Assembly (NCBI GenBank): GCA_037974335.1
Contig: CM075760.1
Coordinates: 34,915,609-34,979,608 of the forward strand
DNA from: Prionace glauca
Taxonomy: Eukaryota > Chordata > Chondrichthyes > Carcharhiniformes > Carcharhinidae
Reading direction: 5' to 3'
Length of the DNA: 64,000 bases
The notes under the pieces were generated by a model. The model saw only the letters and a program-made list of their open reading frames with translations. It did not search any database and was not told the origin of the DNA. Of the stretch, positions 46,609-57,187 are shown piece by piece (position 1 is the stretch's first letter; the number at the start of each line of letters is the position of its first letter). The position numbers were made by a program, and so were the translations under genes.

Positions 46609-47038
46609 AAGCTTCTTCTTTCTCCGTTCACTCTGTATATTGAAGCGAATCTCCTGTCAAAATTGGGGGAAAACAAGGGAAATATTAAGTCTTGGAACGA
46701 AATCCTGAGGGAAATAGATCGCATTATTCGGAAGGAGGTGCAGTTGTGAGTGGTGTTGTTGATGATTGAGTGGCAAGTGTTGGATCTTTGGGCTACGGGT
46801 AGTCAGTTCCCTTCCCTCCCGTTGAATTCCTGCCTGTGATAAGAAACATGGATTCATTTTACCTGCCCGTTCATAGGAGAAACACACTACAGCAGTGCTG
46901 CAGGATCAACGGAACTAAAGAGGCTTGTATAGAATTGTAAACAGTGCGGTCATGCTGCAGTTCTGGAACAGGTTTTCAGAAATAGAATTGTGGTCATTGA
47001 CACACTAGTTTAGAATATATTTAACTGCTGTTATCTCA

Positions 47039-47059
47039 GTCTCTGTGGCGCAATTGGTC

Positions 47060-47095
<36 letters not shown>

Positions 47096-47112
47096 GAGAC
47101 CACCCAGGGACG
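47039..47112 (+). tRNA. tRNA-Asn (GTT)
   Basis: 74 nt, acceptor GTCTCTG/CAGGGAC, anticodon loop CTGTTAA, T arm GGTGG-TTCGAGA-CCACC. Fully paired; TTTTT terminator just downstream. Best Asn copy in the window. Confidence 0.97.
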
Positions 47113-47374
47113 GATTTTTGCTATTTTTCTCACTATCAGCATTCACGGGCAAACAATTGCCTGCATCAACTCATTGAAAAGTCTGGAACTACGAGAGAGA
47201 GTTTGGCAGTGTACAAGCTGAGACATTGTATATACCTCTGATTATGTGTGTGCCCTTGTATCTTTCGAGTTACCGGGATCTCTATATGTCTGCGTCTGAA
47301 TCCAGTGTGCCCCTGCATCTACATGTGTCCCTGAATCTGTGTATGCCCCCCTGTATCTCTGTAGGCTCCAATAC

Positions 47375-47411
<37 letters not shown>

Positions 47412-47574
47412 TATCCCTGTAAATGTCTGATTCTTTGTGCCTTTTTTCAGACTAAACCGTGAAAATGTCTGACAAACGAATTGCAGAGGGCAGCAATGTT
47501 TACCCAGAAAGATTCTGAATTTGATTTACGTCTGATAACTGCATCGAATGTACAATTTGAAGTCTCACATAATC

Positions 47575-47830
47575 CCAACTTCAATTTCCAGACATGATCT
47601 CCCAATGGGAAATGAAGAACACGATTTATCTGCGGTGCCTGGTTATAAAAAGGGCGAATACGCCAGCCGAGATCCTTCTATAAACTCCAAACTCGGACAA
47701 TATCGTTCAATATTCATATTTCAGCAACCGGTTCGCAGACTCACAAGCATCAGAGCCTGCAGTCGCTGTTTTCCGCCAGCAGATGGTGGTGTTGTATCAT
47801 TTTAATCACAAGGTTAGTGCAGCAGGTTTG
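47575..47830 (+). promoter_or_regulatory. Recurring intergenic module with CTCF-like core, copy 3
   Basis: Nearly the same as 29690-29945: tatctgcggtgcctggttat, gacaatatcgttcaatattc and ccagcagatggtgg at 47776-47789. Gives the same TATA-like tataaaaagggcg. Confidence 0.6.
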
Positions 47831-48281
47831 AGGAGATATTTGAGGAAAATTTATTTCCCTGTTTCCATGGAAAGGGAACAATCAGTAAAGCAATGGCATT
47901 AATATCTCTGTCAGTAACATTCACAGGAAAATCTGGCCGAAGGATAGTGAATTTAATACTTGCATTCATATTTACCTTCCGGCTAGTGAACATGTCGATT
48001 ACCAGCTAATTATTGAATAACCTTACATTTTAGTGATTTAAAGATTTGTCTATTTTATCGTCCAGACATTATCAAATAATATTTCATTATAATTGGACAC
48101 ATGTCTCTTTTTCGCTGGATTTTCCATTCCTCGGCGCTCATTTTTTTCCTTAGTCCGTTCAGAAATCCAGCCGAACCCTGCCTCTATAATATGTTCTGTG
48201 TATATGTAAATATAGTTCCTTCTTATAATTTTTGACTTTAGCACAATTCGAGCCCTAACTCACTCTGATCTATAACACAAT

Positions 48282-48840
48282 TTCATCCACTTCATGAACT
48301 TTTTAGTTAATATCCATCTATTCTTCTCACTCGCTCTTTGTTCGATTCCATCTATTGGACACATTTGATAGAAAAACAATTAGTGAGAAAGTGTCTGCTT
48401 TATTAGTGATACACGGGTGTGTTCAGTAGTGCATGACATAGAGCCTAGCACAATAATATCTGAGATGGAGCCTAATGTAACGTAAGTGAACTCTTGACTA
48501 AGTAATAATAGTCCAGAGACGATGACTTGTAGCATTTATCATGGCATGTCTACATGTATTAATAAATGAAGCGGCATGTAATGTACTGTAAACAGTTGCA
48601 AAGTCTATTGCAATAATGATTCAAATGAGTCAAACGCAGTATATAAAGAAACATGGCCTAGTGCATTACTGTACAAGACTGCACCAAATGTGTGATTGTA
48701 GTCAACACTGCCATGAACAGTCACAAATGAGACAGGGTTAATTGTAGCCGTGATAGAAGCAAACCCCAGTGCATGAATAATAAAATTAAACTTCAGATTG
48801 CGTGATCATTGGTCCCAAACTGGTTGGGAGTATATTTAGT
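48282..48840. other. No recognisable feature
   Basis: AT-rich sequence after the end of the duplication. No tRNA, SINE or LINE is recognised. Confidence 0.4.
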
Positions 48841-48844
48841 TGCT

Positions 48845-48919
48845 GTCTCTGTGGCGCAATTGGTCAGCGCGTTTGGCTGTTAACCGTAAAGGTTGGTGGT
48901 TCGAGACCACCCAGAGACG
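48845..48919 (+). pseudogene. tRNA-Asn (GTT) with one-base insertion, doubtful
   Basis: 75 nt. Acceptor GTCTCTG/CAGAGAC is perfectly paired, but the anticodon stem has an extra base on its 3' side (CCGTAA for CCGAA) and TTTGG on the 5' side. The T arm is intact. Pol III boxes are present, so it may be transcribed but misfolded. Confidence 0.7.
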
Positions 48920-49080
48920 GAATTTTACTATTTCCTCACCATCAGCATTCACGGTTAAACAGTTGCCTGTTGGCAATGGGTCCGTGGGTGCCAATAAAAA
49001 TTAGCTGTCAATTGTTTCCGGCTGTACTGTTATCTGGTATTACCAACATTATTTAATGACGATTGACTTCAAACATATTA

Positions 49081-49168
49081 CATATAACATTATATATCCA
49101 TATACACACACATATATATATATATACACCATTACATATATATATCATATATATATAATATATATGTG
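49081..49168. repeat. AT-rich dinucleotide tract
   Basis: Alternating ta/ca repeats (catatatatatatatacacc and similar). Much shorter in the partner block at 58.7 kb. Confidence 0.85.
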
Positions 49169-49487
49169 TAATTATAACTTTAAACAAATACAATTGAAAA
49201 ATGAACTTGTGGCTGAGCATTTGTTCCAATTCCATATTCCTGTTTCCATTCATTCCTGGATAGATCATAAATCTGTCTAACCCAAACTGAAATGTGTTCA
49301 GTGATGGAACATCAGAACCCTCTGGAGTAGAGAATTCCCAAGATTCACCTGCCTTTGAGTGAAGCAATTTCTCCTCATCTCAGTCCTGAATCATCAGCGT
49401 CTTATCCTGAGATTGTGTTCCCTGTGTAGAAATAAAACAAAAGGCAGGTGGCGCATGGATAAATTAATATTTTAAAATTAGCCAGCT

Positions 49488-49559
49488 TCCCTGGTGGTCT
49501 AGTGGTTAGGATTCGGCGCTTTCACCGCCGCGGCCCGGGTTCGATTCCCGGTCAGGGAA
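49488..49559 (+). tRNA. tRNA-Glu (TTC)
   Basis: 72 nt, acceptor TCCCTGG/TCAGGGA, anticodon stem CGGCG/CGCCG with loop CTTTCAC, so TTC. T arm CCGGG-TTCGATT-CCCGG. Differs from the Glu-CTC gene at 31527 essentially at the anticodon wobble base. No TTTT run occurs close downstream. Confidence 0.96.
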
Positions 49560-49986
49560 TATAGATTTATTGCTGTACAACAATCCTGTGTTACTTCCCG
49601 GTCTGCACCAGTTCTGTCGGAATCAGCATCAGGGAGATTTCCTCTTTAGCATGTGAATTGGAAATGTCACATTTAAATAACAAAGAACAAAGAAAAAAGG
49701 GAGCGACAGGTTACAAAGCGTTGATGATACAAATGCTGAGATTATTCGAAGAGAGATAAAAATGATGCATCAATGATTGGGTAGAAATCATTGCTCCCTT
49801 AGATATTTGCGAGACGAACGCTTTTAAATTTTGCTGTTCGGGATAAGATGTACAATCAGATTGAAAGTAACGGTTATCTTCCTGAATTCAGTGACATGGG
49901 CTTTCAGTCGAACCATCGGAACCTGCAGGAACACAGCCTAGTTGAACATTGCAGACAGGCCGATTTGCTGCATTAGTTTCCCAGTT

Positions 49987-50059
49987 GTTTCTGTAGTGTA
50001 GTGGTTATCACGTTCGCCTCACACGCGAAAGGTCCCCGGTTCGAAACCGGGCAGGAACA
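49987..50059 (+). tRNA. tRNA-Val (CAC)
   Basis: 73 nt, acceptor GTTTCTG/CAGGAAC, anticodon loop CTCACAC on TTCGC/GCGAA (CAC), T arm CCCGG-TTCGAAA-CCGGG. Only Val gene here. No clear terminator nearby. Confidence 0.95.
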
Positions 50060-50482
50060 ATCGTTAAGCTTGCTTATGTCGGAGAAGGGATATTGTTTGA
50101 TTTCAGTTTGTTGCGGCACATTATCCGAACCTCGATGTTAAAGACATGTTATCATTTCCCTGATTTCATCCTCAAATACTTTCTGTGAAATAAGGTGCAC
50201 TGACGGGGAAGTTCGATTTTGACACCGAGCATTTATTCGCATCTCGTTCAGTCTCCAACAGAATTTAATGGGTTTATAGGGGCGCAGACAAACATTGTTA
50301 TTCACCATCAGAAATTTCTGATAGTAGTGTCTGCTCAAACAGTCAGATACAAGTAATACTGTAAGTGAACTGGAGGAAAAGGCGCACATTTCACAGAAGA
50401 ATCACATGACGAAAACGACACTGCGCACACTCCTGCATTCAATCTTACAACAGCAGAAAGGATCAAAATTTCAATCCATTTC

Positions 50483-50552
50483 ACTCGCGTTGGGATTCGA
50501 ACCCACACCTCCACGGAGATTGGAGCCTTAGACCGCTCGGACATACAACCAC
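50483..50552 (-). pseudogene. tRNA-Leu pseudogene with deletion of the anticodon arm
   Basis: Minus strand gccgagcggtctaag-type D arm (here gtccgagcggtctaaggctc) joins directly to the variable arm; the anticodon stem is gone. The intact Leu-AAG has taaggc on both sides of the missing segment, so deletion between these short direct repeats explains it. The acceptor is also decayed. Confidence 0.8.
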
Positions 50553-51136
50553 ATTGACATATGTCACAATCATATTATTTAATGGAAATGTTTCTGAAAT
50601 TCGTTTAAAGAAATGGAGTTGGGAAAGGCCATCGGGAGGATTGAGCCTGATCCTTCTCTGAATTAGGTCAGCCTGAACTGTGTAACAAACAGAAATCATC
50701 TCACTTTAGAAACACAATGAGCTGCACTGAAGGTTCACCATCATTTAAACTGTCCTTAAGCTCGTCGTTTCTCAATTTCCTGTTGCTCTGTTTTTTGAAG
50801 GGAAGTACTGGGGGGGGGGGGGTGGAGATGGCCTTCGCGTGATATTCGTCTCCATCGAGTATAGACTGAAGGCTCTGAACAAGATGTCACAGCTTCTGAA
50901 CTCTGGAGACTCACTGGGGGTGGGAGAACATTCTGAAGGCCGGGTCCCGGACTTGCCTTCAGAGGAGGTCGGTGCGTGATTTTTTTGGCTGTGTCGTGTT
51001 GGAACTGACAATTGACGAGTCAAACGCAATATTCTGTTCTTACAAGGGCAACTGTCAAAAACGGCACCGCACAGAATCCTGCGTCCAACCCGAGTTGTTG
51101 GATTTCAGCTCCAAGGACAAAACCTTGCACCAATTT

Positions 51137-51218
51137 TGGCAGCGGTGGGATTCGAACCCACGCCTCAAGAGAGACTGGAGCCTAAATCCAGCGCCTTAGA
51201 CCGCTCGGCCACGCTACC
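51137..51218 (-). tRNA. tRNA-Leu (TAG)
   Basis: 82 nt, acceptor GGTAGCG/CGCTGCC, anticodon loop TTTAGGC (TAG), variable arm GTCTCTCTTGAGGC. T arm GTGGG-TTCGAAT-CCCAC. Near-identical to vertebrate Leu-TAG apart from the variable-arm loop. Confidence 0.95.
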
Positions 51219-52379
51219 ACATAGGAAGACAGCCTAGTCATGTCATTTCATTGCATTAATAATGAAATATATCAGAATCTGTGGAGTTGGGATGGGCCAT
51301 GAGGGAATCGTAACCGAATCAGATGATCCTGAAATGTGCAGCAAACAAAACTCATCTCCAGTCAGAAACACAATGAGCTGCAGTGAAGGGCCGGCTCCAT
51401 TTAAACTGTCCTTAACCTCGTCTCGACCTCAGAAAGAACAATATGGCTCCCTGTTGAATTTGCTCAGGGTCTTGACTTGAGAAAGGACAGGATACAAGGC
51501 AAGGCTGAGATTTGAGCGTTCTGCCGGGAAATAACTGATATTTATTGTCAGGGATTGGACGAGAGCAATAAATCTTCATTTCCTGACCTGCAATCAAAAC
51601 AGCAGTGAAAGCTTCAAACTCTAACCACCAGACCAGCAGATTACAGCGGGTTTTACAACTTGTTTTGTCCACAATCCTGTTGTTATTTTAAATTCCACGG
51701 CAGACCACATGCACCACAATTTTCTCCTGCAAAATAGCACCTTCTTTTTCAACACCAGGAAAGTGTTCAGCCAATTACAACAATAACTGTAAGACAGTTA
51801 TTGTTGTATGATTTTTTGGTATGATTTTTTTTCCAAATCATTTTTATTTCAGGCTGAGGGAAAAGTTCTATTATTCATATTTTTGTAAATTTTATTTAAT
51901 CTGATGGGATCACCGTGCACTCTCTAATTATGAAATCAGGGGTATGTTCTTAAAAGGGGCAGAACGTAAGGTTGGAAGATGTTTTATTTGACGCAAGGAA
52001 TGATGGACAAGGTAACATTGAGCTGGTGATGGCGGAACCCGAGTGTTCCAATGGTGCAAAGTCATCATTTTCACCACCATGGGCTCGATGGCAGATGTCA
52101 AGTGTATGTACAAGCAGAGTGCGTTTTTGTAGTGAGAAACCTGCCCATTGGGTGACGGAAGAGAGGGAAGAGAAAGGCAAAAATGATGGTGATCCGCTAA
52201 TTGGGAAAGTCACTGTCAGCTTCCCTGTTGGATCAGTGGTTTGGATTCTGCGCCGTGGCCACAAGTTTATATCACTTGCGTGTGATATAAACATGACAAT
52301 GAGAAGGAATAAACTTGTATTTGGTGAATAAAAAAAAAGAAACGAGACAAAAGGCAGGTGGATCATGGATAAATTTCCA
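51219..52379. other. Leu-flank block and Glu scrap; no gene
   Basis: 51340-51720 repeats the Leu-gene flank (cacaatgagctgcagtgaag, gagcaataaatcttcatttc). At about 52221-52262 ttccctgttggatcagtggt then ttggattctgcgcc is a decayed tRNA-Glu 5' part, and its 3' flank (aaaaggcaggtggatcatgg) matches that upstream of Glu-TTC. Confidence 0.55.
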
Positions 52380-52755
52380 CCAGCTTCCCATGTCCCTGAA
52401 TTCTCTAAGAGATCAGAAACCTGCTTATCCCAACCTTAAATGTGCTCGATTATGGGGCATACATAACTGTCAGGTACAGAAAATACCAAAGATTCTTGCC
52501 CTTTGAGTGAAGTAATTTCTCCTTATCTTAGCCCTAAATGACCAGCTGGTGATCTGTGCCGCAGGGGTTTAGATTCCCGACCAGCAGAGAAAAAGAAAAT
52601 CTCTCAGCCTCCATCCTATCAAACCGAATCAGCACTGTGTAAGTTTAAATAGATCACCGCTTATTCTTCTAAACTCCAGAGAATTTCATCACAGGACAAC
52701 TCACTGACCCCAGGGAACAATTTGATGAACCTTCTCTTTACCGTATCTAATGATC
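52380..52755 (-). repeat. Old LINE 3' fragment
   Basis: Reversed LINE words (caaagattcttgccctttga, gtgaagtaatttctccttat, gcttattcttctaaactcca) in decayed form. Confidence 0.65.
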
Positions 52756-52867
52756 TAATGCAAAGCATGTCCCTTTTTGAGTGTGAAAGTCACATCTGCA
52801 AAAATATTCAACCTGGTTTCCACAAAATCCTGTGTAGCAGCAGAAACACCTCGTTATTTTAAAACTC

Positions 52868-54420
52868 CAGTCTGTCTGGGATGTACCCCAGGATACTGTG
52901 GGAGGCCAGGGAAGTGATTGCAGAGCCCTTGGCGATGATCTTTGCGTCGTCAATGGAGACGGGAGAGGTTCCGGAAGATTGGAGGATTGCGGATGTAGTC
53001 CCTATTTTCAAGAAAGGGAACAGAGATAGCCCGGGAAATTACCGCCCGGTGAGTCTGACCTCAGTGGTTGGTAAGCTGATGGAGAGGCTTCTGAGGGACA
53101 AGATTTACGAGCATTTGGAGAGGTTTGACATGATCAGGAATAGTCAGCATGGATTTGTCAAGGGCAGGTCGTGCCTTACGAGCCTAGTTGAGTTCTTCGA
53201 TAATGTGACTGAACACATTGACGAAGGAAGTGCCGTGGACGTAGTGTACATGGACTTCAGCAAGGCTTTTGATAAGGTCCCCCATGCAAGACTTCTTGAG
53301 AAGGTGAGAGGGCATGGGATCCAAGGGCCTTTGGCCTTGTGGATCCAGAACTGGCTTGCCTGCAGAAGGCAGAGAGTGGTTGTGGATGGGTCTTTTTCGG
53401 AATGGAGGTCAGTCACCAGTGGGGTGCCCCAGGGATCTGTTCTGGGACCCTTGCTGTTTGTCATTTTCATAAATGACCTGGATGAGGAAGTGGAGGGATG
53501 GGTTAGCAAGTTCGCTGATGACACGAAGGTCGGCGGTGTTGTGGATGGTCTGGAAGGATGTCAAAAGTTGCAGCAGGACATAGATAGGATGCAGGAATGG
53601 GCGGAGAAGTGGCAGATGGACTTCAACGCGGATAAATGTGTAGTCGTCCATTTCGGCAGAACCAATGGGATGAACGAGTATACTATTAAGGGCAGGGGTC
53701 TTAGTAGCGTTGAAGAGCAGAAGGATCTCGGGGTCCGGGTTCACAGGACTCTTAAATCGGCCACGCAGGTGGAGGAGGTGGTCAAGAAGGCGTATGGTGT
53801 ACTGGCCTTCATTAATCGAGGGATTGAGTTTAGGAGTCGGGAGGTAATGCTGCAACTTTACAGAACCCTCGTCAGGCCTCATTTGGAATACTGTGCGCAG
53901 TTCTGGTCGCCTCACTATAGGAAAGACGTAGAAGCTATTGAAAGGGTGCAGAGGAGATTTACAAGGATGTTGCCTGGACTGGGAGGCATGCCTTACGAAG
54001 ATAGGTTGAGGGCGCTGGGACTCTTTTCCCTGGAGAGGCGAAGGTTGAGAGGCAACCTGATAGAAGTTTATAAAATGTTGAGAGGAATAGATAGGGTGGA
54101 CTCTCAGAGGCTATTTCCCCGGGTTGAAATGGTCGCTACGAGAGGACACAGATTTAAGGTGCGGGGAAGGAAGTACAGAAGTGATGTTAGGGGTAAGTTT
54201 TTCACTCAGAGGGTGGTGAGTGAATGGAATCGGCTGCCGTCGTCGGTGGTGGAGGCGAACTCGCTGGGGTCTTTTAAAAGACTTCTGGATGAGTATATGG
54301 GGTTTAATGGGATTGGGGGTTATAGATAGGTCGATAGATTGGTGGGGTTGATGTGATCGGCGCAACTCGAGGGCCGAAGGGCCTGTTTGTGCTGTAATGT
54401 TCTATGTTCCATGTTCTATG
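52868..54420 (+). repeat. CR1-like LINE family B, uninterrupted RT frame
   Basis: A 482-residue frame to 54329 without stops: [69 protein letters not shown], catalytic FADDTKVGG, QLYRTLVRPHLEYCAQFW, FFTQRVVSEWNRLPSSVVE. It is 5' truncated: the endonuclease and first RT blocks are missing. The tail is tgttctatgttccatgttct. The open frame and agreement with the 21.9-kb copy indicate a recent insertion. Confidence 0.93.
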
Positions 54421-54709
54421 TCAGCAATAAGAACAAAATGTAATTTCCCTTCCAAATATCTGCTGCACCTACATGCTAACTTTAAGCATTCCTTGTACAA
54501 ACGCATCTATTCCATTCTTAATATCAACATTTATATTTATCAGCTCGTCAAATATGTTCTGCTCTTTCAATTTCTTTTCACGAAGAAGAAAATCGTTTTG
54601 CTTTCCAAATTAGCACCTAATCTGCCCCTCCACTCATCAGAGGACTCTGTTTCGCCTCCCACTCTATTTGCCTTTTTCCAACAGTTTGTATTAGCTAAAC
54701 TTTGGACGG

Positions 54710-54782
54710 AGGCTCCAGCGAGAATCGAACTCGCGACCGCTGGTTTACAAGACCAGTGCTCTCACCACTGAGCTATGGAGCC
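54710..54782 (-). tRNA. tRNA-Thr (TGT)
   Basis: 73 nt, acceptor GGCTCCA/TGGAGCC, anticodon stem CTGGT/ACCAG with loop CTTGTAA (TGT), T arm GCGAG-TTCGATT-CTCGC. The inverted partner at 33369 is a deleted pseudogene. Confidence 0.95.
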
Positions 54783-55095
54783 CAATGCTGGGAGCACCTC
54801 CCGGTACTAATAAGATTATCAGTGGATTGAGGAGCAGGATGGGGTTTGAGGTGGGGGGTTTTTGATGAATGTGGAAATGTCTGAGGTGGAGAGCAGGAAG
54901 TTAAAAGACACAGCTTGAAAGTGACATGATTTGACATGTGTGCTGTGTGTGTATCTGACATGTATGTTGTGTATCTGGCATGTATGCTCTTCAGAGTTTA
55001 TCGTTAGTGTTACACCTCTGACTTCTCCAGCTCCGATGCCAGTTCATCCAGCTGGAAGATTTGGATGTTGTTCCCTTCACAGACGCTGTGGGGCG
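54783..55095. repeat. Inverted duplication, partner 33057-33368
   Basis: 5' flank of the Thr gene, the reverse of 33.06-33.37 kb. It contains two to three short atgtcagata-type words. Confidence 0.9.
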
Positions 55096-55135
55096 TGTTT
55101 TCGTTGAATAAAGAATTGAACAAAAAACTGATTCA

Positions 55136-55197
55136 CTCCGTGACTGGGAATCGAAACAGCGTCACGGCGCCGATCCTGATCACTGGACCCTCAGTGA
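55136..55197 (-). pseudogene. tRNA-Glu-like pseudogene
   Basis: Minus strand tcactgagggtccagtgatc then aggatcggcgcc and tttcgattcccagtcacgga. This follows the Glu order (A box, GGCGC, B box) with the anticodon arm shortened and the acceptor changed. Confidence 0.65.
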
Positions 55198-55451
55198 TGC
55201 TGATGTGGGAGATTTGTCATGAATTGACCATCTCTGTACCCATCGCTTTATTTCCAATAATTTTCAACAAAAATAAGTCACTATGAGAAATGACGGGAGG
55301 TGAAAATGACAGGATTTGAACCTCAGTTAGTAAGTCCCAATCCATCCTCTGGGCAGGGATTGCAGTCTCAATGTTGGCAATTCTGTCGCTTATATCGACA
55401 AACAGCCATTCAGCCTGTGTTCCTGTCTGTCTTCTCCATCGGACTAACTCC

Positions 55452-55580
55452 GTTTGATAAAGTGTCATCTGGACCCGAAACATCCGCCCTTTTCACTCCT
55501 TACAGGTGCTGTCAGACATTGGGAGATTTTGGAACATTTCCTCTTTCCCCATCCGCAGTAATTTGCTTTTATCACTGGGG
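55452..55580 (+). repeat. Short dispersed repeat (TE 3' scrap)
   Basis: gataaagtgtcatctggacc, cgaaacatccgcccttttca, ttacaggtgctgtcagacat, then gcagtaatttgcttttatc. This word order is frequent in shark DNA as I know it; class uncertain. A further piece is at 55950-56045. Confidence 0.65.
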
Positions 55581-55691
55581 ATATTTGGTTGAGATTATTT
55601 GAAGAAAGATTAAAATGATGCATTAACGAATGGGCAGAAATCATTGCTCTCTTAGATATCTGGGAGACGAAAGCTTTCAGCTTACACGCCA

Positions 55692-55764
55692 GCCGAAATA
55701 GCTCAGTTGGTAGAGCGTTAGACTGAAAATCTAAAGGTCCCTGGTTCAATCCCGGGTTTCGGCA
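55692..55764 (+). tRNA. tRNA-Phe (GAA), second copy
   Basis: 73 nt, differing from 39400 at position 37 (A for G), in the T loop (TTCAATC for TTCGATC) and in the D loop. All stems pair. The T-loop change alters the B box centre (GGTTCAATCC), still acceptable for Pol III. Confidence 0.92.
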
Positions 55765-57114
55765 GGATCACCTTGCTGGTTTCCTGTGCTAATTGGTAAT
55801 GCATTTTGCCTCACACAGTCTTCAAACATCAGTTCACACAAATTGCAACAGACCAAATACCAAATGGCTTTCTGCTGACTGGCTCTGGAAAAATGCAGAG
55901 TGTGAGAGCACGGATGGGCGCCCACACCCATCCTGGACGGGAAAGGTTAGTTCTGATTCCCGCTCCACAGATAGTGCCAAACGTACGAACATCACCCAGT
56001 ATTTTCTGTTTTTATTTCAGATTTCGAAAGTCCGCAGTCGGCTACTTTATGTTTATGTTTGGAGCTGACAAGTGGCAAGTAACATTGGCGCCACACAGAA
56101 TGCTGAGACGCTTGGTGATGCTATTGTCTGTGTGGTGTTGGAGGGGTGCGGGGGTGCTGCCGGGTGGAAGTGGTCTTGTCTTTGGAAGGTGCTGTCTAAG
56201 GTGCCTTTGGTGGATTCCTGCATCATGCAGACAAGTGGGGAACATTCTATCGCACTCCTGACTTGTGCCACGTCGATGGTGGACTGTTCCACTGATTCAG
56301 GGACTATTTCCTCGGGTGGATGTAGCTGTCACTCGGGGGCACAGCTATAAGGTTCATATAGGAGGATGTCTGAGGTATGTTCTTTACTCAGAAAGTGGTT
56401 GGAGTGTGGAATGGACTCACTGCTGTGATAGTGGAGTCGGACACTTTAGGAACTTTCAAGCGGTTATTGGGTCGGCATATGGAGCACTCCAGAATGATAG
56501 GAAGTGGGATAGCCTGAACTTGATCTTGATCATGGGTTCGGACAAAGCTCAGCACAACATCGTGAGACGAATGACCTGCAGTGTGTTGGACTCTATGTTC
56601 GATGTTTTTTGGGAGTCAGGAGGTGAGTTACTCCTGCAGGATTCCCAGCCTCTGCCCTGCTCTTTTAGCCGCTGAACGAACTGACAACAAGTGTGCTGAG
56701 TCAGAATAGGTTTATCTTCTTTCCAGCTCAGTTTGTCATGAATTTTCAGCACTTTTGTCTTTTCCTGAATATATTTTGAGGCCCAAGTAAGAGCCAGTGT
56801 CATATGATTGTAAGATACTATATTCAGGTAATATTCAATAGTGGATTCACTGGCGGGAGGGGTGCGGTTTCCAGTCATGCTGTTGACGCTGGACTGATAA
56901 CGCAGAGAAGCAAATGAAGCTTTGAGAACCAGGGTTCGAATCCCAGCACAGCAGCTTAACTCAATTCAAGGCAAAGCAGAATGACTGTGAGTGAGAATAG
57001 AAAATTTCAATTCTGTAACATTTCCTCACTAAATCGAATATATTTTGACCATGTTTCTGCCAATTTTGAAGCTTCCGACGGATATGTAAATAGTGCTGCA
57101 GTTGTTTTCGCCGT
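55765..57114. other. Repeat scraps, no gene
   Basis: Includes a LINE 3' end at about 56296-56605 (ctgtcactcgggggcacagc, cgacacaacatcgtgag-type end, gttggactctatgttcgatg) and a tRNA-headed SINE scrap at about 56878-56990 (ctggactgataacgcagaga, accagggttcgaatcccagc). Confidence 0.6.
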
Positions 57115-57187
57115 GGGCCAGTGGCGCAGTGGAGAACGCGTCTGATTACGGATCAGAAGATTCCAGGTTCGACTCCTGGCTGGTTCG
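57115..57187 (+). tRNA. tRNA-Arg (ACG)
   Basis: 73 nt, acceptor GGGCCAG/CTGGTTC with G-T pairs, anticodon stem TCTGA/TCAGA with loop TTACGGA (ACG), T arm CCAGG-TTCGACT-CCTGG. Upstream words (tttgaccatgtttctgccaa, ggatatgtaaatag) match the 5' flanks of the two Arg pseudogenes. Confidence 0.95.

Larger units (their letters stand above)
43238..48281. repeat. Segmental duplication, copy 2 (partner 25722-30402)
   Basis: Same order and orientation as copy 1: Arg pseudogene, Gln, Glu half relic, Gly, Asn, module. It lacks the palindrome (empty site near 45836) and carries instead a LINE at 43671-44755. A short plus-strand LINE scrap (ttttgttgcgaccacatttg) abuts its left edge. Confidence 0.92.
48841..49435. 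repeat. Inverted duplication, partner about 58430-58960
   Basis: Holds the third Asn copy, an AT-rich segment and a reversed LINE scrap (49200-49427: tagatcataaatctgtctaa, ccctctggagtagagaattc). The same three parts lie reversed at 58.4-58.96 kb. Confidence 0.85.
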
